Source: Chelativorans sp. J32 (lineage in GTDB: Bacteria > Pseudomonadota > Alphaproteobacteria > Rhizobiales > Rhizobiaceae). Taken from it: DNA of 64,000 nucleotides. The stretch covers positions 62,001 through 126,000 of the forward strand of contig NZ_JAEQ01000006.1 in assembly GCF_000518985.1 (NCBI RefSeq), read 5' to 3'. Made by a program: the position numbers and the translations under genes. The stretch's first letter is position 1. Each line of letters starts with the position of its first letter. Below, in pieces: positions 16,474 to 26,350 of this stretch. Under the pieces are notes generated by a model, which had not been told where the DNA came from, made no database searches, and saw only the letters and a program-made list of their open reading frames with translations.

Positions 16474-17139
16474 ATGGCTGAAAGCTCGAAGCCCGTTATC
16501 GGTATTCTTGGCGGAACCGGGGACCTGGGATCCGGCCTTGCGAAAGGCTGGTCCGCGGCGGGATATCCGGTGGTGATAGGCTCCCGCTCACGGGAGAAGG
16601 CCGAGGCCAAGGCAGCCGAGCTCGGGCGGGGCGTCCGCGGGGAGGACAATGCGGGAGCTGCCCGACGGGCCGACATCATCGTGCTCGCCGTGCCCTTCGG
16701 CAGCCACAACGCGACGATTGAGGAGATCAAGGCAGAGGCACAAGGCAAGATCGTGGTCGATGCCGCCGTTCCTCTGGTGCCTCCGAAGGTTTCCCTCGTG
16801 CAATTGCCGGAGCAGGGATCGGCAGCGCAGATAGCACAGCAGCTGCTGGGAGAGGGCGTCCGCGTCGTCTCTGCTTTCCACAATGTGGGGGCTTCCAAGC
16901 TGCACCAGGGCGGCAAGGCCGATTGCGACGTGCTCGTGTTCTCCGATGACAAGGAGGCGCGCGATCAGGTGATTGCGCTTGCCGACGTGGTCGCTACGCG
17001 CGGAGTGGGTGGGGGATCCCTTGCAAATTCCGCCGCTGCCGAAGCGATGACCTCAGTGCTGATCTGGATCAACCGCCAGTACAAGGTTCCCGGCGCCGGC
17101 GTGCGCATCACAGGCCTGGACGCAGCGGCCCGAGCCTGA
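16474..17139 (+). CDS. fno: NADPH-dependent F420 reductase (F420H2:NADP oxidoreductase)
   Basis: A 221-residue single-domain oxidoreductase that exchanges hydride between NADP(H) and coenzyme F420. The N-terminal Rossmann motif GILGGTGDLGSGLAKGW (about 9-25) and the SRSREKAEAKA segment (about 37-47), with Ser-Arg residues suited to the 2-prime phosphate of NADPH, are characteristic, as are SAFHNVGASKL and the C-terminal helix. It heads the F420 operon and lies 3 bases before cofE. In aerobic bacteria it makes F420H2 from NADPH, and here it would feed the LLM enzyme downstream. Assignment rests on family resemblance plus the adjacent F420 pathway. Confidence 0.9.
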   Translation: MAESSKPVIGILGGTGDLGSGLAKGWSAAGYPVVIGSRSREKAEAKAAELGRGVRGEDNAGAARRADIIVLAVPFGSHNATIEEIKAEAQGKIVVDAAVPLVPPKVSLVQLPEQGSAAQIAQQLLGEGVRVVSAFHNVGASKLHQGGKADCDVLVFSDDKEARDQVIALADVVATRGVGGGSLANSAAAEAMTSVLIWINRQYKVPGAGVRITGLDAAARA

Positions 17140-17142
17140 TCA

Positions 17143-17913
17143 ATGCCGGCAAACCCGATCTCGCTACATCCTCTTTTCGGACTGCCGCTCTTCGAGCCCG
17201 GTGACGATCTCGCGGCGATCATCGGCCATGCTTTGCGTTCAAGCGGGCTTGGCATGCAGAACGGCGACGTGCTGGTTGTGGCACAGAAGATCGTCTCCAA
17301 AGTCGAAGGACGCTATGTGGACCTCGACAGTGTCCAGCCGTCGGAGCGGGCCCGCGAACTCGCGGAGCGCACGGGCAAGGATCCGCGCCATGTAGAGGTG
17401 GTGCTCTCTGAAACCGAAGAGGTGGTGAAGGTCGGCCCGCAGCTGATCATCGTGACCCATCGATTGGGCTTCGTGATGGCGAATGCGGGCGTGGACGAAT
17501 CCAATATAGAACACGGTGAGGGCGCAGGCCGGGTCCTTCTCCTTCCGCGTGATCCGGACGGGTCCGCAGCGGCGCTAAAGTGTGAGCTCGACGCGATGTT
17601 CGGCGTGTCCTGTGGGGTGCTCATCAATGACAGCTTCGGGCGTCCGTGGCGCAACGGAGTGGTGGGGGTAGCGTTGGGAGCCGCGGGCGTCCCGGCGCTG
17701 GTCAACCGCATCGGAGAGCAGGACCTGTTCGGCCGCAAGCTGAAGGTCACCGAAGTCGCCACGGGGGATGAGATCGCCTCTGCCGCCTCGCTTCTCATGG
17801 GGCAGGGCGCGGAAGGCATTCCCGCGGTGCTGGTGCGGGGTTTGCGCATGGAAGCGCCGGCTGCGCCCGCCGCAAGCCTTCTGCGCGATCGATCGAGGGA
17901 TATGTTCCGATGA
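17143..17913 (+). CDS. cofE: Coenzyme F420-0:L-glutamate ligase CofE
   Basis: A 256-residue GTP-dependent ligase adding gamma-linked glutamate to F420-0. Recognisable family regions are GDVLVVAQKIVSKVEGR (about 43-59), the metal/GTP region TEEVVKVGP-like EEVVKVGPQLIIV, and NDSFGRPWRNGVVGVALG (about 163-180). It is stand-alone: the C-terminal nitroreductase-like domain that actinobacterial FbiB carries, which reduces dehydro-F420-0, is absent. It overlaps cofD by 4 bases. One enzyme of this type adds one or two glutamates in archaea, so the tail length here is unknown. Confidence 0.92.
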   Translation: MPANPISLHPLFGLPLFEPGDDLAAIIGHALRSSGLGMQNGDVLVVAQKIVSKVEGRYVDLDSVQPSERARELAERTGKDPRHVEVVLSETEEVVKVGPQLIIVTHRLGFVMANAGVDESNIEHGEGAGRVLLLPRDPDGSAAALKCELDAMFGVSCGVLINDSFGRPWRNGVVGVALGAAGVPALVNRIGEQDLFGRKLKVTEVATGDEIASAASLLMGQGAEGIPAVLVRGLRMEAPAAPAASLLRDRSRDMFR

Positions 17914-18902
17914 GCGAGGCGCACGCACATTTTCATGAACGCCGCGTCGTTGCGCTCTGTGGCGGCGTCGGCGGGGCGAAGCTCGCATTCGGGCTGGCGC
18001 AGAAGCTTGGAGAAAATCTGACCGTCATCGTCAATACGGGCGACGATTTCGAACATCTTGGCCTCACCATCTGTCCCGATATCGATACCGTGCTCTACAC
18101 GTTGAGCGGTCTCGCAAACCGTGTCCAGGGATGGGGACGGGCGGACGAGAGCTGGAATTTCATGGAGGCGCTGGCGCAGCTCGGTGGCGAGACCTGGTTT
18201 CAGCTGGGCGATCGCGACTTGGCCCTCCATGTCGAGCGTACGCGCGCTCTGAAGGCCGGTGTGCCGCTCACCGAATTCGTGGCCGAAACAGCGCAGCGCT
18301 TTGGCATCTCCAGCCGTATCCTCCCCATGTGCGACGATCCGGTCCGCACTGTTCTCGACACATCGGAGGGTATTCTCCCGTTCCAGCGCTATTTCGTGGA
18401 GCGCCGCTGTGCGCCGAAGGTGAAGAAGATTTCCTTCCAAGGTGCGGAAGCCGCGCGCCCATCGCAATCAGTCACGGACGCGCTGCAATCTGCAGATTTG
18501 GGGGCGATCGTGATCTGCCCGTCCAATCCTTATCTCAGCGTCGATCCGCTGCTGGCGGTGCCCGGGCTGCAGGCTCTGGTTCAGGCGGCCGCCGTGCCGG
18601 TCGTCGCGGTGTCACCCATCATCCAAGGAAAGGCGATCAAAGGGCCGACCACGAAGATCATGGATGAGCTCGGCGTGGAGGTCACCTCTGCCGCCATCGC
18701 CGCCCATTACGCAGACCTGATCGATGGGCTCGTCATCGATAGCGCGGATTCCGGCGAGGGGGAGAAGCTTCCGATCCCCGTTCATGCCGTACCGACACTG
18801 ATGTCGAGCGATGAAGACCGGGTTCGGCTTGCAGGCGAAGTCTTGGATTTTGCCGCCATGCTTGCCTCCATCCCTGCACGGCAGAAGGCGGCTTCCTCAT
18901 GA
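17910..18902 (+). CDS. cofD: 2-phospho-L-lactate (or related) transferase CofD
   Basis: A 330-residue transferase joining the GDP-activated three-carbon acid to the deazaflavin Fo, giving F420-0 or a relative. The N-terminal motif [18 protein letters not shown] (about 13-30), [19 protein letters not shown] (about 45-63) and [14 protein letters not shown] (about 206-219) are diagnostic. Length matches the family. It overlaps both neighbours by 4 bases, so cofE, cofD and cofC are translated as a coupled set. Confidence 0.93.
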   Translation: MSEAHAHFHERRVVALCGGVGGAKLAFGLAQKLGENLTVIVNTGDDFEHLGLTICPDIDTVLYTLSGLANRVQGWGRADESWNFMEALAQLGGETWFQLGDRDLALHVERTRALKAGVPLTEFVAETAQRFGISSRILPMCDDPVRTVLDTSEGILPFQRYFVERRCAPKVKKISFQGAEAARPSQSVTDALQSADLGAIVICPSNPYLSVDPLLAVPGLQALVQAAAVPVVAVSPIIQGKAIKGPTTKIMDELGVEVTSAAIAAHYADLIDGLVIDSADSGEGEKLPIPVHAVPTLMSSDEDRVRLAGEVLDFAAMLASIPARQKAASS

Positions 18903-19573
18903 GAGACGTGGGGAAAGGACCGTGGGCGATCGTTCCAGCGAAGGGTTTTGCGCGAGCGAAGACGCGACTGGCACCACTGCTGCAGCCTCATGAGCGGGCA
19001 GAACTGGCCAGCGCCATGTTGCGCGACGTGCTGGGGGTGCTCGCCCATTCACCTGTACTGGGCGGCATTCTGCTCGTGAGTGGCGACGCGGACGTAGCCC
19101 GTATGGCTGCCGATTATGGTGTCGCAACACTCATGGAGCCGATGGAAGCCGGAACGAACGCTGCCGTGCAGCGGGGACTGGACCACCTGAAAATGGTGGG
19201 AGCGGAGCGGTGTGTCGTGGTTCAGGCGGATATCCCCTTCCTCGCAAGCCACGAGCTTGCCGCCGTGCTGGGGGCGTTGGGGCGCAACTCTCTGGCTCTC
19301 GTTCCTGCGTCTCGGGACGGCGGCACAAACATGCTCGCCTTGGCCCGCCCTGACCTGATCGCGCCGAATTTCGGGCATGACAGTTTCGCGCGGCATCTCC
19401 GCGCGGCCGCCGCACTTGGTATCACGGCTGAGGTGCTGCAGCTTACCGGCGCGTCTCACGACATCGACGTTCCCACAGACCTTTCCTTCGATCCGCAAAA
19501 CGGAACCGGCAGGCATACCCAGGCGCTGCTTCAGCGCCTGCCGCATGCCCGTCCTCTTCATGGGGCAAACTGA
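18899..19573 (+). CDS. cofC: Guanylyltransferase CofC for F420 side-chain precursor
   Basis: A 224-residue nucleotidyltransferase that activates 2-phospholactate, phosphoenolpyruvate or 3-phosphoglycerate with GTP for CofD. The N-terminal nucleotide-binding stretch IVPAKGFARAKTRLAPLL (about 11-28), an acidic metal site in VVQADIPFL (about 109-117) and the late GHDSFARHLRAA region are visible. Which acid is used depends on a few pocket residues I cannot score by eye. No dehydro-F420 reductase is encoded nearby, which argues mildly against phosphoenolpyruvate. It precedes fbiC by one base. Confidence 0.9.
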   Translation: MRDVGKGPWAIVPAKGFARAKTRLAPLLQPHERAELASAMLRDVLGVLAHSPVLGGILLVSGDADVARMAADYGVATLMEPMEAGTNAAVQRGLDHLKMVGAERCVVVQADIPFLASHELAAVLGALGRNSLALVPASRDGGTNMLALARPDLIAPNFGHDSFARHLRAAAALGITAEVLQLTGASHDIDVPTDLSFDPQNGTGRHTQALLQRLPHARPLHGAN

Positions 19574-19574
19574 C

Positions 19575-21980
19575 ATGAGCGCGGTCGCTATGCTGAACCA
19601 TTTTCCCCTTTACCAGCGGCTCTCGCGCGAAGAGGCGCTCAGTCTCTCGGAGCTTTCCGATATCGCGCCGCTTCTTGCCGCTGCCTCGCGTCGGCGCGAC
19701 GTGGTGCACGCTGACGCAATCTCCTATTCGCGGAAAGTATTCATTCCGCTGACGCAGCTATGCCGGGACGTTTGTCATTACTGCACATTCGCCCATCCGC
19801 CGCGCAAAGGCGAACGCGCGTTTCTCAGCCCTGAAGAGGTCTTGCGCATTGCCGAAGCGGGCCGGAAAGCGGGCTGCAAGGAAGCGCTCTTCACACTGGG
19901 CGACAAGCCGGAGCTGCGGTATCGCGCCGCCCGCGAGGAGCTTGCCGCTCTCGGGTATGAGACCACGATATCCTATCTGGTGGCAATGGCGGAACTCGTC
20001 TTTCGGGAGACCGGCTTGTTTCCGCATGCCAATCCCGGCCTGCTGGAGGACGCCGATCTTGCCGCCCTTCGTGGCGTCTCGCTTTCGCAGGGCATCATGC
20101 TCGAAAGCGTTTCGGAGCGTCTATGCGCGAAAGGCGGTGCCCATTACGGCTCGCCGGACAAGCAGCCTGCTGCGCGGCTCGATACGATCCGGCGCGCAGG
20201 CGAGCACGCGATACCTTTCACCTCGGGCATCCTCATCGGCATCGGCGAGACGCGTGAGGAGCGCATCGATTCGTTGCTGGCCCTGCGTGATCTGAACGAT
20301 CGCTACGGGCACATCCAGGAAATCATCGTCCAGAATTTCCGGCCGAAGCCCGGCACGCGCATGGCTGGCTGGCAGGCGCCGCCGCTGGAAGATCATTTGT
20401 GGACAATCGCGGTTGCGCGGCTGATCTTCGAGCCCGAAATGAACATCCAGGCGCCGCCCAATTTGAGCCCGGGGGATCTGGAGGCGCTCGTTCAAGCGGG
20501 CATCAACGACTGGGGAGGCGTCTCACCGGTCACACCCGATCACGTGAACCCCGAGGCGCCGTGGCCGCATCTTGTCAGGCTTGCGGAAGCGACCGAACGC
20601 GCCGGCAAGCGGCTGACGGAGAGACTGGCGATCTACCCCTCCCATGCGCGCCACGCCTTGAAATGGGTCGATCCAAAACTGCGCACTGCCCTCTATGACC
20701 ACATCGACGCGGACGGGTGGCCGCGCGAGGACAGCTGGTGTCCTGGACGTTCGGACGTTCCGCCGCCCCGGGACGTGGCTCTGATCGGCAGAAGAGCACA
20801 TGCCAGCGGTCCAATCGAAAGAATTCTGAACAAGGCCCTGGATGCCGAGCCGCTCGCCGAAGCGGAGATCGTCCGCCTGTTTCGGGCGCGAGATGCGGAG
20901 TTTTCAGCCGTTTGTGCGGCCGCTGACGATCTGCGCCGACGGGTCAATGGCGACATCGTCAGTTATGTCGTGACCCGCAACATCAACTACACCAATATCT
21001 GCTACTTCAAATGTCAGTTCTGCGCCTTTTCCAAGGGGAAACTCAGCGAGAACCTCCGCGGGCGCCCCTATGACCTGGAGATGGCGGAGGTGGCGCAGCG
21101 GGTGAAGGATGCCTGGCAGCGTGGCGCCTCGGAAGTTTGCATGCAGGGCGGCATTCATCCCTCCTATACCGGCGACAAATATCTGCAGATTTGCCGGACC
21201 GTGAAGGAAGCCGTGCCGGAAATGCACATCCATGCCTTCTCTCCGCTGGAGGTTTGGCAGGGGGCAAAGACGCTCGGCGTATCCGTTCGCGATTTCCTTG
21301 CTCGGCTGAAGGACGCGGGGCTTGGCACGCTGCCTGGAACGGCTGCCGAAATACTGGATGACGAGGTACGCGAACTGCTCTGTGCGGATAAGATCCGCAC
21401 GGACGAATGGCTGGAGGTGATGCGTACCGCGCACCAACTGGGCTTCCGCTCGACCGCCACCATCATGTTCGGACATATCGATCGTTACGAGCATTGGGCG
21501 CGGCATCTGGTCCGAATCCGTGACCTGCAGGCGGAAACCGGCGGCTTCACGGAATTCGTCCCTTTGCCCTTCGTGCACATGGAAGCGCCGATTTACCTCA
21601 AGGGCAGGTCGCGGCCGGGACCGACGTTCCGCGAGACGATCCTGATGCATGCGGTCGCGCGGCTGGTCCTCAACCCGCATATAACCAATATCCAGGCGTC
21701 TTGGGTGAAGCTCGGACCCGATGGCGTGGCCCACTGCCTTGATGCGGGCGTCAACGATCTTGGCGGCACGCTGATGGATGAGAGCATTTCACGCGCCGCA
21801 GGAGCCAGTCACGGCCAGGAGATGGTTCCGCAGCGGATGGAAGCACTGATTCTTGCGGCGGGAAGGCTACCTCGCCAGCGGACCACCCTTTATGGCAACC
21901 CGCCTGCCGCTCTGCGCGAGCGTTCCTTTGCGGCCGCCATCGAACACGCTTCGGCAACTCCGCTCCGCAGGCAGCTTTGA
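19575..21980 (+). CDS. fbiC: Fo synthase, CofG-CofH fusion (FbiC type)
   Basis: An 801-residue double radical-SAM enzyme building the deazaflavin Fo from tyrosine and the riboflavin precursor 5-amino-6-ribitylaminouracil. The CofG half has the cluster motif CRDVCHYC at about residues 60-70, and the CofH half has CYFKCQFC at about 475. FVPLPFVHMEAPIY and the C-terminal LGGTLMDESIS region are also present. Fused FbiC is typical of actinobacteria and some other aerobes, while archaea keep two genes. The start at 19575 directly follows the cofC stop; an ATG at 19560 is an in-frame alternative, and no strong ribosome site separates them. It is the last gene of the F420 operon. Confidence 0.93.
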   Translation: MSAVAMLNHFPLYQRLSREEALSLSELSDIAPLLAAASRRRDVVHADAISYSRKVFIPLTQLCRDVCHYCTFAHPPRKGERAFLSPEEVLRIAEAGRKAGCKEALFTLGDKPELRYRAAREELAALGYETTISYLVAMAELVFRETGLFPHANPGLLEDADLAALRGVSLSQGIMLESVSERLCAKGGAHYGSPDKQPAARLDTIRRAGEHAIPFTSGILIGIGETREERIDSLLALRDLNDRYGHIQEIIVQNFRPKPGTRMAGWQAPPLEDHLWTIAVARLIFEPEMNIQAPPNLSPGDLEALVQAGINDWGGVSPVTPDHVNPEAPWPHLVRLAEATERAGKRLTERLAIYPSHARHALKWVDPKLRTALYDHIDADGWPREDSWCPGRSDVPPPRDVALIGRRAHASGPIERILNKALDAEPLAEAEIVRLFRARDAEFSAVCAAADDLRRRVNGDIVSYVVTRNINYTNICYFKCQFCAFSKGKLSENLRGRPYDLEMAEVAQRVKDAWQRGASEVCMQGGIHPSYTGDKYLQICRTVKEAVPEMHIHAFSPLEVWQGAKTLGVSVRDFLARLKDAGLGTLPGTAAEILDDEVRELLCADKIRTDEWLEVMRTAHQLGFRSTATIMFGHIDRYEHWARHLVRIRDLQAETGGFTEFVPLPFVHMEAPIYLKGRSRPGPTFRETILMHAVARLVLNPHITNIQASWVKLGPDGVAHCLDAGVNDLGGTLMDESISRAAGASHGQEMVPQRMEALILAAGRLPRQRTTLYGNPPAALRERSFAAAIEHASATPLRRQL

Positions 21981-22010
21981 TTTTCTTGGAAACCGTCATC
22001 GAGGTTGCAT

Positions 22011-22034
22011 TATCTTACTAACATTAGTACGATA
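22011..22034 (+). promoter_or_regulatory. F420-regulon operator, site 3 (upstream of PLP enzyme operon)
   Basis: TATCT, TACTA, ACAT, TAGTA, CGATA in order: the most symmetric copy, with TACTA/TAGTA and the outer TATC/GATA both palindromic. It ends 45 bases before the chosen start codon of the PLP enzyme. A GTG just 3 bases downstream would place translation on the operator and is not preferred. Confidence 0.65.
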
Positions 22035-22078
22035 GTGTGAAACTGCTGGAGGACGAGGCCAGCAGGCTGGAGATGCTG

Positions 22079-23575
<1,497 letters not shown>

Positions 23576-23611
23576 TGCGTGGCGGCGGGCCGCCGAAGAG
23601 AGGAGAACAGC

Positions 23612-24577
23612 GTGCTTGAGGGGCAATTGGAGCCGTACGGCAGGCTCAGGGACAATCTGGCCAACAGGGATCGCAGCCTTCGGGAGAAGGTGATGTCGCT
23701 TGAGGAGGCGGCTTCTCTGGTGCAGGACGGTATGAAGGTCGGCATCGGCGGCTCGACTATGTCGCGTACGCCCATGGCGATGATCTGGGAGTTGATCCGC
23801 CAGCGCAAGCAGCGGCTTTCCTGCTCACGCTGCATCGTTTCCACCGACGGTGACCTGCTCATCGGCTCCGGCGTTTCAGACCACATCGTCACGAGCTGGT
23901 TCGCTCAAGGGATCCTCTGGGGCCTCTCCAAGGTCATGCGGCACCATATCGAGAAGGGCGGCAAGCGCTATGACGAATGGAGCCATATGGCAATCGGCAT
24001 GCGGTTCCGCGCCGGCGCCATGGGCCTGCCGTTTCTCCCGATACGCTCGATGCTTGGTTCGGACGTGCTGCGTCTTCGGCCGGAGGCTAAGGCGATCGAC
24101 TGTCCCTTCACTGGAGAAAAGCTGCTCCTGGTCCCGGCGCTCAACCCGGACGTGGCGCTCATCCATGTGCAGCGCTGCGACGCCTATGGCAATGCCCAGA
24201 TCGATGGCCTCCAATTCATGGATATCGATCTGGCGATGGCTGCCAACAGCGTCATCCTGACCACCGAGCGGATCGTCTCCAACGACCAGATCCGCCGTGC
24301 TCCGGACCAGACGAAGATCCCCTTCTTCTGCGTCGATGCCGTTGTGGAGGTGCCATATGGCTCGGCTCCGCACGAATGCTACGGCCTCTACGAGCCGATG
24401 ATGAAGCACATGAACGCCTATGTGGCACAGGTGAACGGCGATCCGGTCGAAGGCATGCAAGCCTATCTGGAAAAGTATGTCTACGAGCCGAAATCATGGA
24501 ACGACTATCTGGCGCTGATCGGCTTGGAGGAGGTTCTGGAGGCCGCTCGTTCTGGGAGGAGCATCTACAATGACTGA
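23612..24577 (+). CDS. CoA-transferase subunit A (family I, glutaconate-CoA-transferase-like)
   Basis: A 321-residue alpha subunit. Family features are LVQDGMKVGIGGS near the N-terminus (about 36-48), repeated Gly-rich turns and ALNPDVALIHVQRCDAYGNAQIDG (about 175-198), the hallmark of family I subunits. The GTG at 23612 has AGAGGAG about seven bases upstream, so it is preferred over an in-frame GTG at 23579. It overlaps subunit B by 8 bases. With subunit B it should move CoA from a donor such as succinyl-CoA or acetyl-CoA to an organic acid of the pathway. Steroid-ring-opening IpdAB proteins are related and are an alternative reading. Confidence 0.83.
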   Translation: MLEGQLEPYGRLRDNLANRDRSLREKVMSLEEAASLVQDGMKVGIGGSTMSRTPMAMIWELIRQRKQRLSCSRCIVSTDGDLLIGSGVSDHIVTSWFAQGILWGLSKVMRHHIEKGGKRYDEWSHMAIGMRFRAGAMGLPFLPIRSMLGSDVLRLRPEAKAIDCPFTGEKLLLVPALNPDVALIHVQRCDAYGNAQIDGLQFMDIDLAMAANSVILTTERIVSNDQIRRAPDQTKIPFFCVDAVVEVPYGSAPHECYGLYEPMMKHMNAYVAQVNGDPVEGMQAYLEKYVYEPKSWNDYLALIGLEEVLEAARSGRSIYND

Positions 24578-25337
24578 GGCTCGTTACACTGCGGCCGAAA
24601 TCCTGACCGTCCTGGCGGCACGGCACCTCTCCGATGGTCAGGTGGTGTTCGCCGGCATCGGAATTCCGCTGCTTGCGGCAACGCTCGCCCAGCGCCTGGG
24701 CGCGTCGGGTCTTACCATCCTGTTCGAGGGCGGTGTGGTGGGCGCTTTTGTCGAACCGGGCAAGCTGCCCCCTTCCACCAATGATCAGCGTTGCACCAAG
24801 CGCGCCAACATGGTGCTGGGCAGCGCCGACGTGCTGCTGCTCCTGCAGCGCGGCTATGTGGATATCGGCTTCATGGGCGGTGCACAGATCGACCAATACG
24901 GCAATCTGAATTCGTCCTTCATTGGCGATCCAGGGGACCCACGTACGAGGCTGCCGGGCACTGGCGGCGGCAACGACATTTCGAGCCTCACGAACATGAT
25001 TGTCGCCATGAAGCATGAAAAGCGGCGCTTCGTGGAGCAGGTGGATTTCATCACCAGCCCCGGATTCATCCGGGGCGGCCGCACCCGCGCAGAAAGCGGG
25101 CTGCCGATGGGCGGAATGTTCCGCGTCGTTACCGAGCTTGCCGTCTTCGGCTTTGACGAGGCGAGCCGGCGCATGAAGGTGCTTGCGCTCAATCCCGGAG
25201 TTACCCGCGAACAAGTGCAGGACAACACCGGCTTCACGCTCGTCTTTGACGAGAAGACTGCCATCACCAAACCGCCGACGGAGCAGGAATTGAGCATGCT
25301 TAGGATGCTCGATCCCGAGCGTCTGTTCATCGGCTGA
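24570..25337 (+). CDS. CoA-transferase subunit B (family I)
   Basis: A 255-residue beta subunit. GIGIPLLAATLAQRLG (about 29-44) leads to ILFEGGVVGA, where E53 matches the position of the catalytic glutamate of the Acidaminococcus glutaconate CoA-transferase beta subunit (E54, from memory). That residue forms the enzyme-CoA thioester, so its presence supports true CoA transfer. GFMGGAQIDQYGNLN follows as in the family. It lies 19 bases upstream of the LLM gene in the same operon. Confidence 0.83.
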   Translation: MTEARYTAAEILTVLAARHLSDGQVVFAGIGIPLLAATLAQRLGASGLTILFEGGVVGAFVEPGKLPPSTNDQRCTKRANMVLGSADVLLLLQRGYVDIGFMGGAQIDQYGNLNSSFIGDPGDPRTRLPGTGGGNDISSLTNMIVAMKHEKRRFVEQVDFITSPGFIRGGRTRAESGLPMGGMFRVVTELAVFGFDEASRRMKVLALNPGVTREQVQDNTGFTLVFDEKTAITKPPTEQELSMLRMLDPERLFIG

Positions 25338-25356
25338 TTTATCTGGAGGAGTATTG

Positions 25357-26313
25357 ATGACCATTCTTTCCAATACGTTCGGCATCGCCGCACGTAATTT
25401 CATGGCTTACCCGGAAATGCCCGATGCGGGCGCGCTGGTCGATTACGGTGTGCGCGTCGAGGAATTGGGCTACGATTCCGTCTGGGTCTGGGATCACATG
25501 CTGCTCGGCGTCGATCCGAATTTCCCGATCATCGATTCACTGACGGTGCTCACGGGTATTGCCGCGCGCACGAAGCGCATCAAGATGGGTACGGGCATTC
25601 TGGTGCTGCCGCTTCGCAATCCCGTGGCGCTCGCCAAGCAACTCGCCAGCATGGACCAGCTCTCCCAGGGGCGCCTTGTGATGGGCATGGCGGCCGGCTG
25701 GTATAAACGCGAGTTCGACGCCGTCGGCATCCCCTTCGACAAGCGGGGCAAGCTGATGGACGAGAATCTCGAGATCATGACCCGCTTGTGGACCGAGCAC
25801 CTGGTCGACGGGGAATATATGAACCACAAGCTCTCTGCCGCGGTCATGTATCCGAAGCCGTACCAGCAGCCCCGCATGCCAATCCTTCTGGGGGGCTATG
25901 TGGATGTGGTGCTGAAGCGCGCGGCGGTGAAGGGCGACGGCTGGCTCACCTATTTCTACAAGCCCGAGGACTTCAAGCGCTCCTGGGACAAGATGCGGGG
26001 TTTCGCGGCGGAGGCCGGCAAGGATCCCGACACGCTGCTGAATGCTTCCCAGCTCCCCATCTGCGTCGGCAAGTCTAAGGCCGCCGTGCATGACGACATG
26101 ATGGACTGGCTCAACAAGGAGTGGGACTTCCCATCCCACAGCGATTGCTCGCGCGAGAGCGCCATCATGGGCACGGTAGACGAGTGCGTGGAGCAGCTGC
26201 GCGAGCACATCAAGGTCGGTGTGCAGAAGATCATTTTCGTTCCGTACAAGTACCAGATGGACCAGGTCGAGATCATCGCCAAGGAGATCATCCCACGCCT
26301 GCGGCAGGGATGA
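25357..26313 (+). CDS. LLM-class F420-dependent oxidoreductase
   Basis: A 318-residue luciferase-like (TIM-barrel) oxidoreductase. The family stretch GYDSVWVWDHM (about 38-48), KMGTGILVLPLRNP (about 75-88) and MGMAAGWYKREFDAVGIPF (about 109-127) with the following DENLEIM are typical of F420-type rather than monooxygenase-type LLM proteins. GGAGGA lies six bases before the ATG. The F420 preference is strengthened by the nearby F420 pathway and reductase. It is likely to reduce or dehydrogenate a pathway intermediate with F420H2/F420. An FMN-dependent monooxygenase role is the main alternative. Confidence 0.85.
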   Translation: MTILSNTFGIAARNFMAYPEMPDAGALVDYGVRVEELGYDSVWVWDHMLLGVDPNFPIIDSLTVLTGIAARTKRIKMGTGILVLPLRNPVALAKQLASMDQLSQGRLVMGMAAGWYKREFDAVGIPFDKRGKLMDENLEIMTRLWTEHLVDGEYMNHKLSAAVMYPKPYQQPRMPILLGGYVDVVLKRAAVKGDGWLTYFYKPEDFKRSWDKMRGFAAEAGKDPDTLLNASQLPICVGKSKAAVHDDMMDWLNKEWDFPSHSDCSRESAIMGTVDECVEQLREHIKVGVQKIIFVPYKYQMDQVEIIAKEIIPRLRQG

Positions 26314-26350
26314 ACCGATCACTCAGCGAACAATCTATCCGGAGTTTTGA

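Noticed and set aside
25357-26313. LLM gene as an ordinary FMN-dependent alkanesulfonate or luciferase-type monooxygenase
   Set aside because: The GMAAGWYKREF pattern and the neighbouring F420 genes favour F420 use. Not fully excluded.
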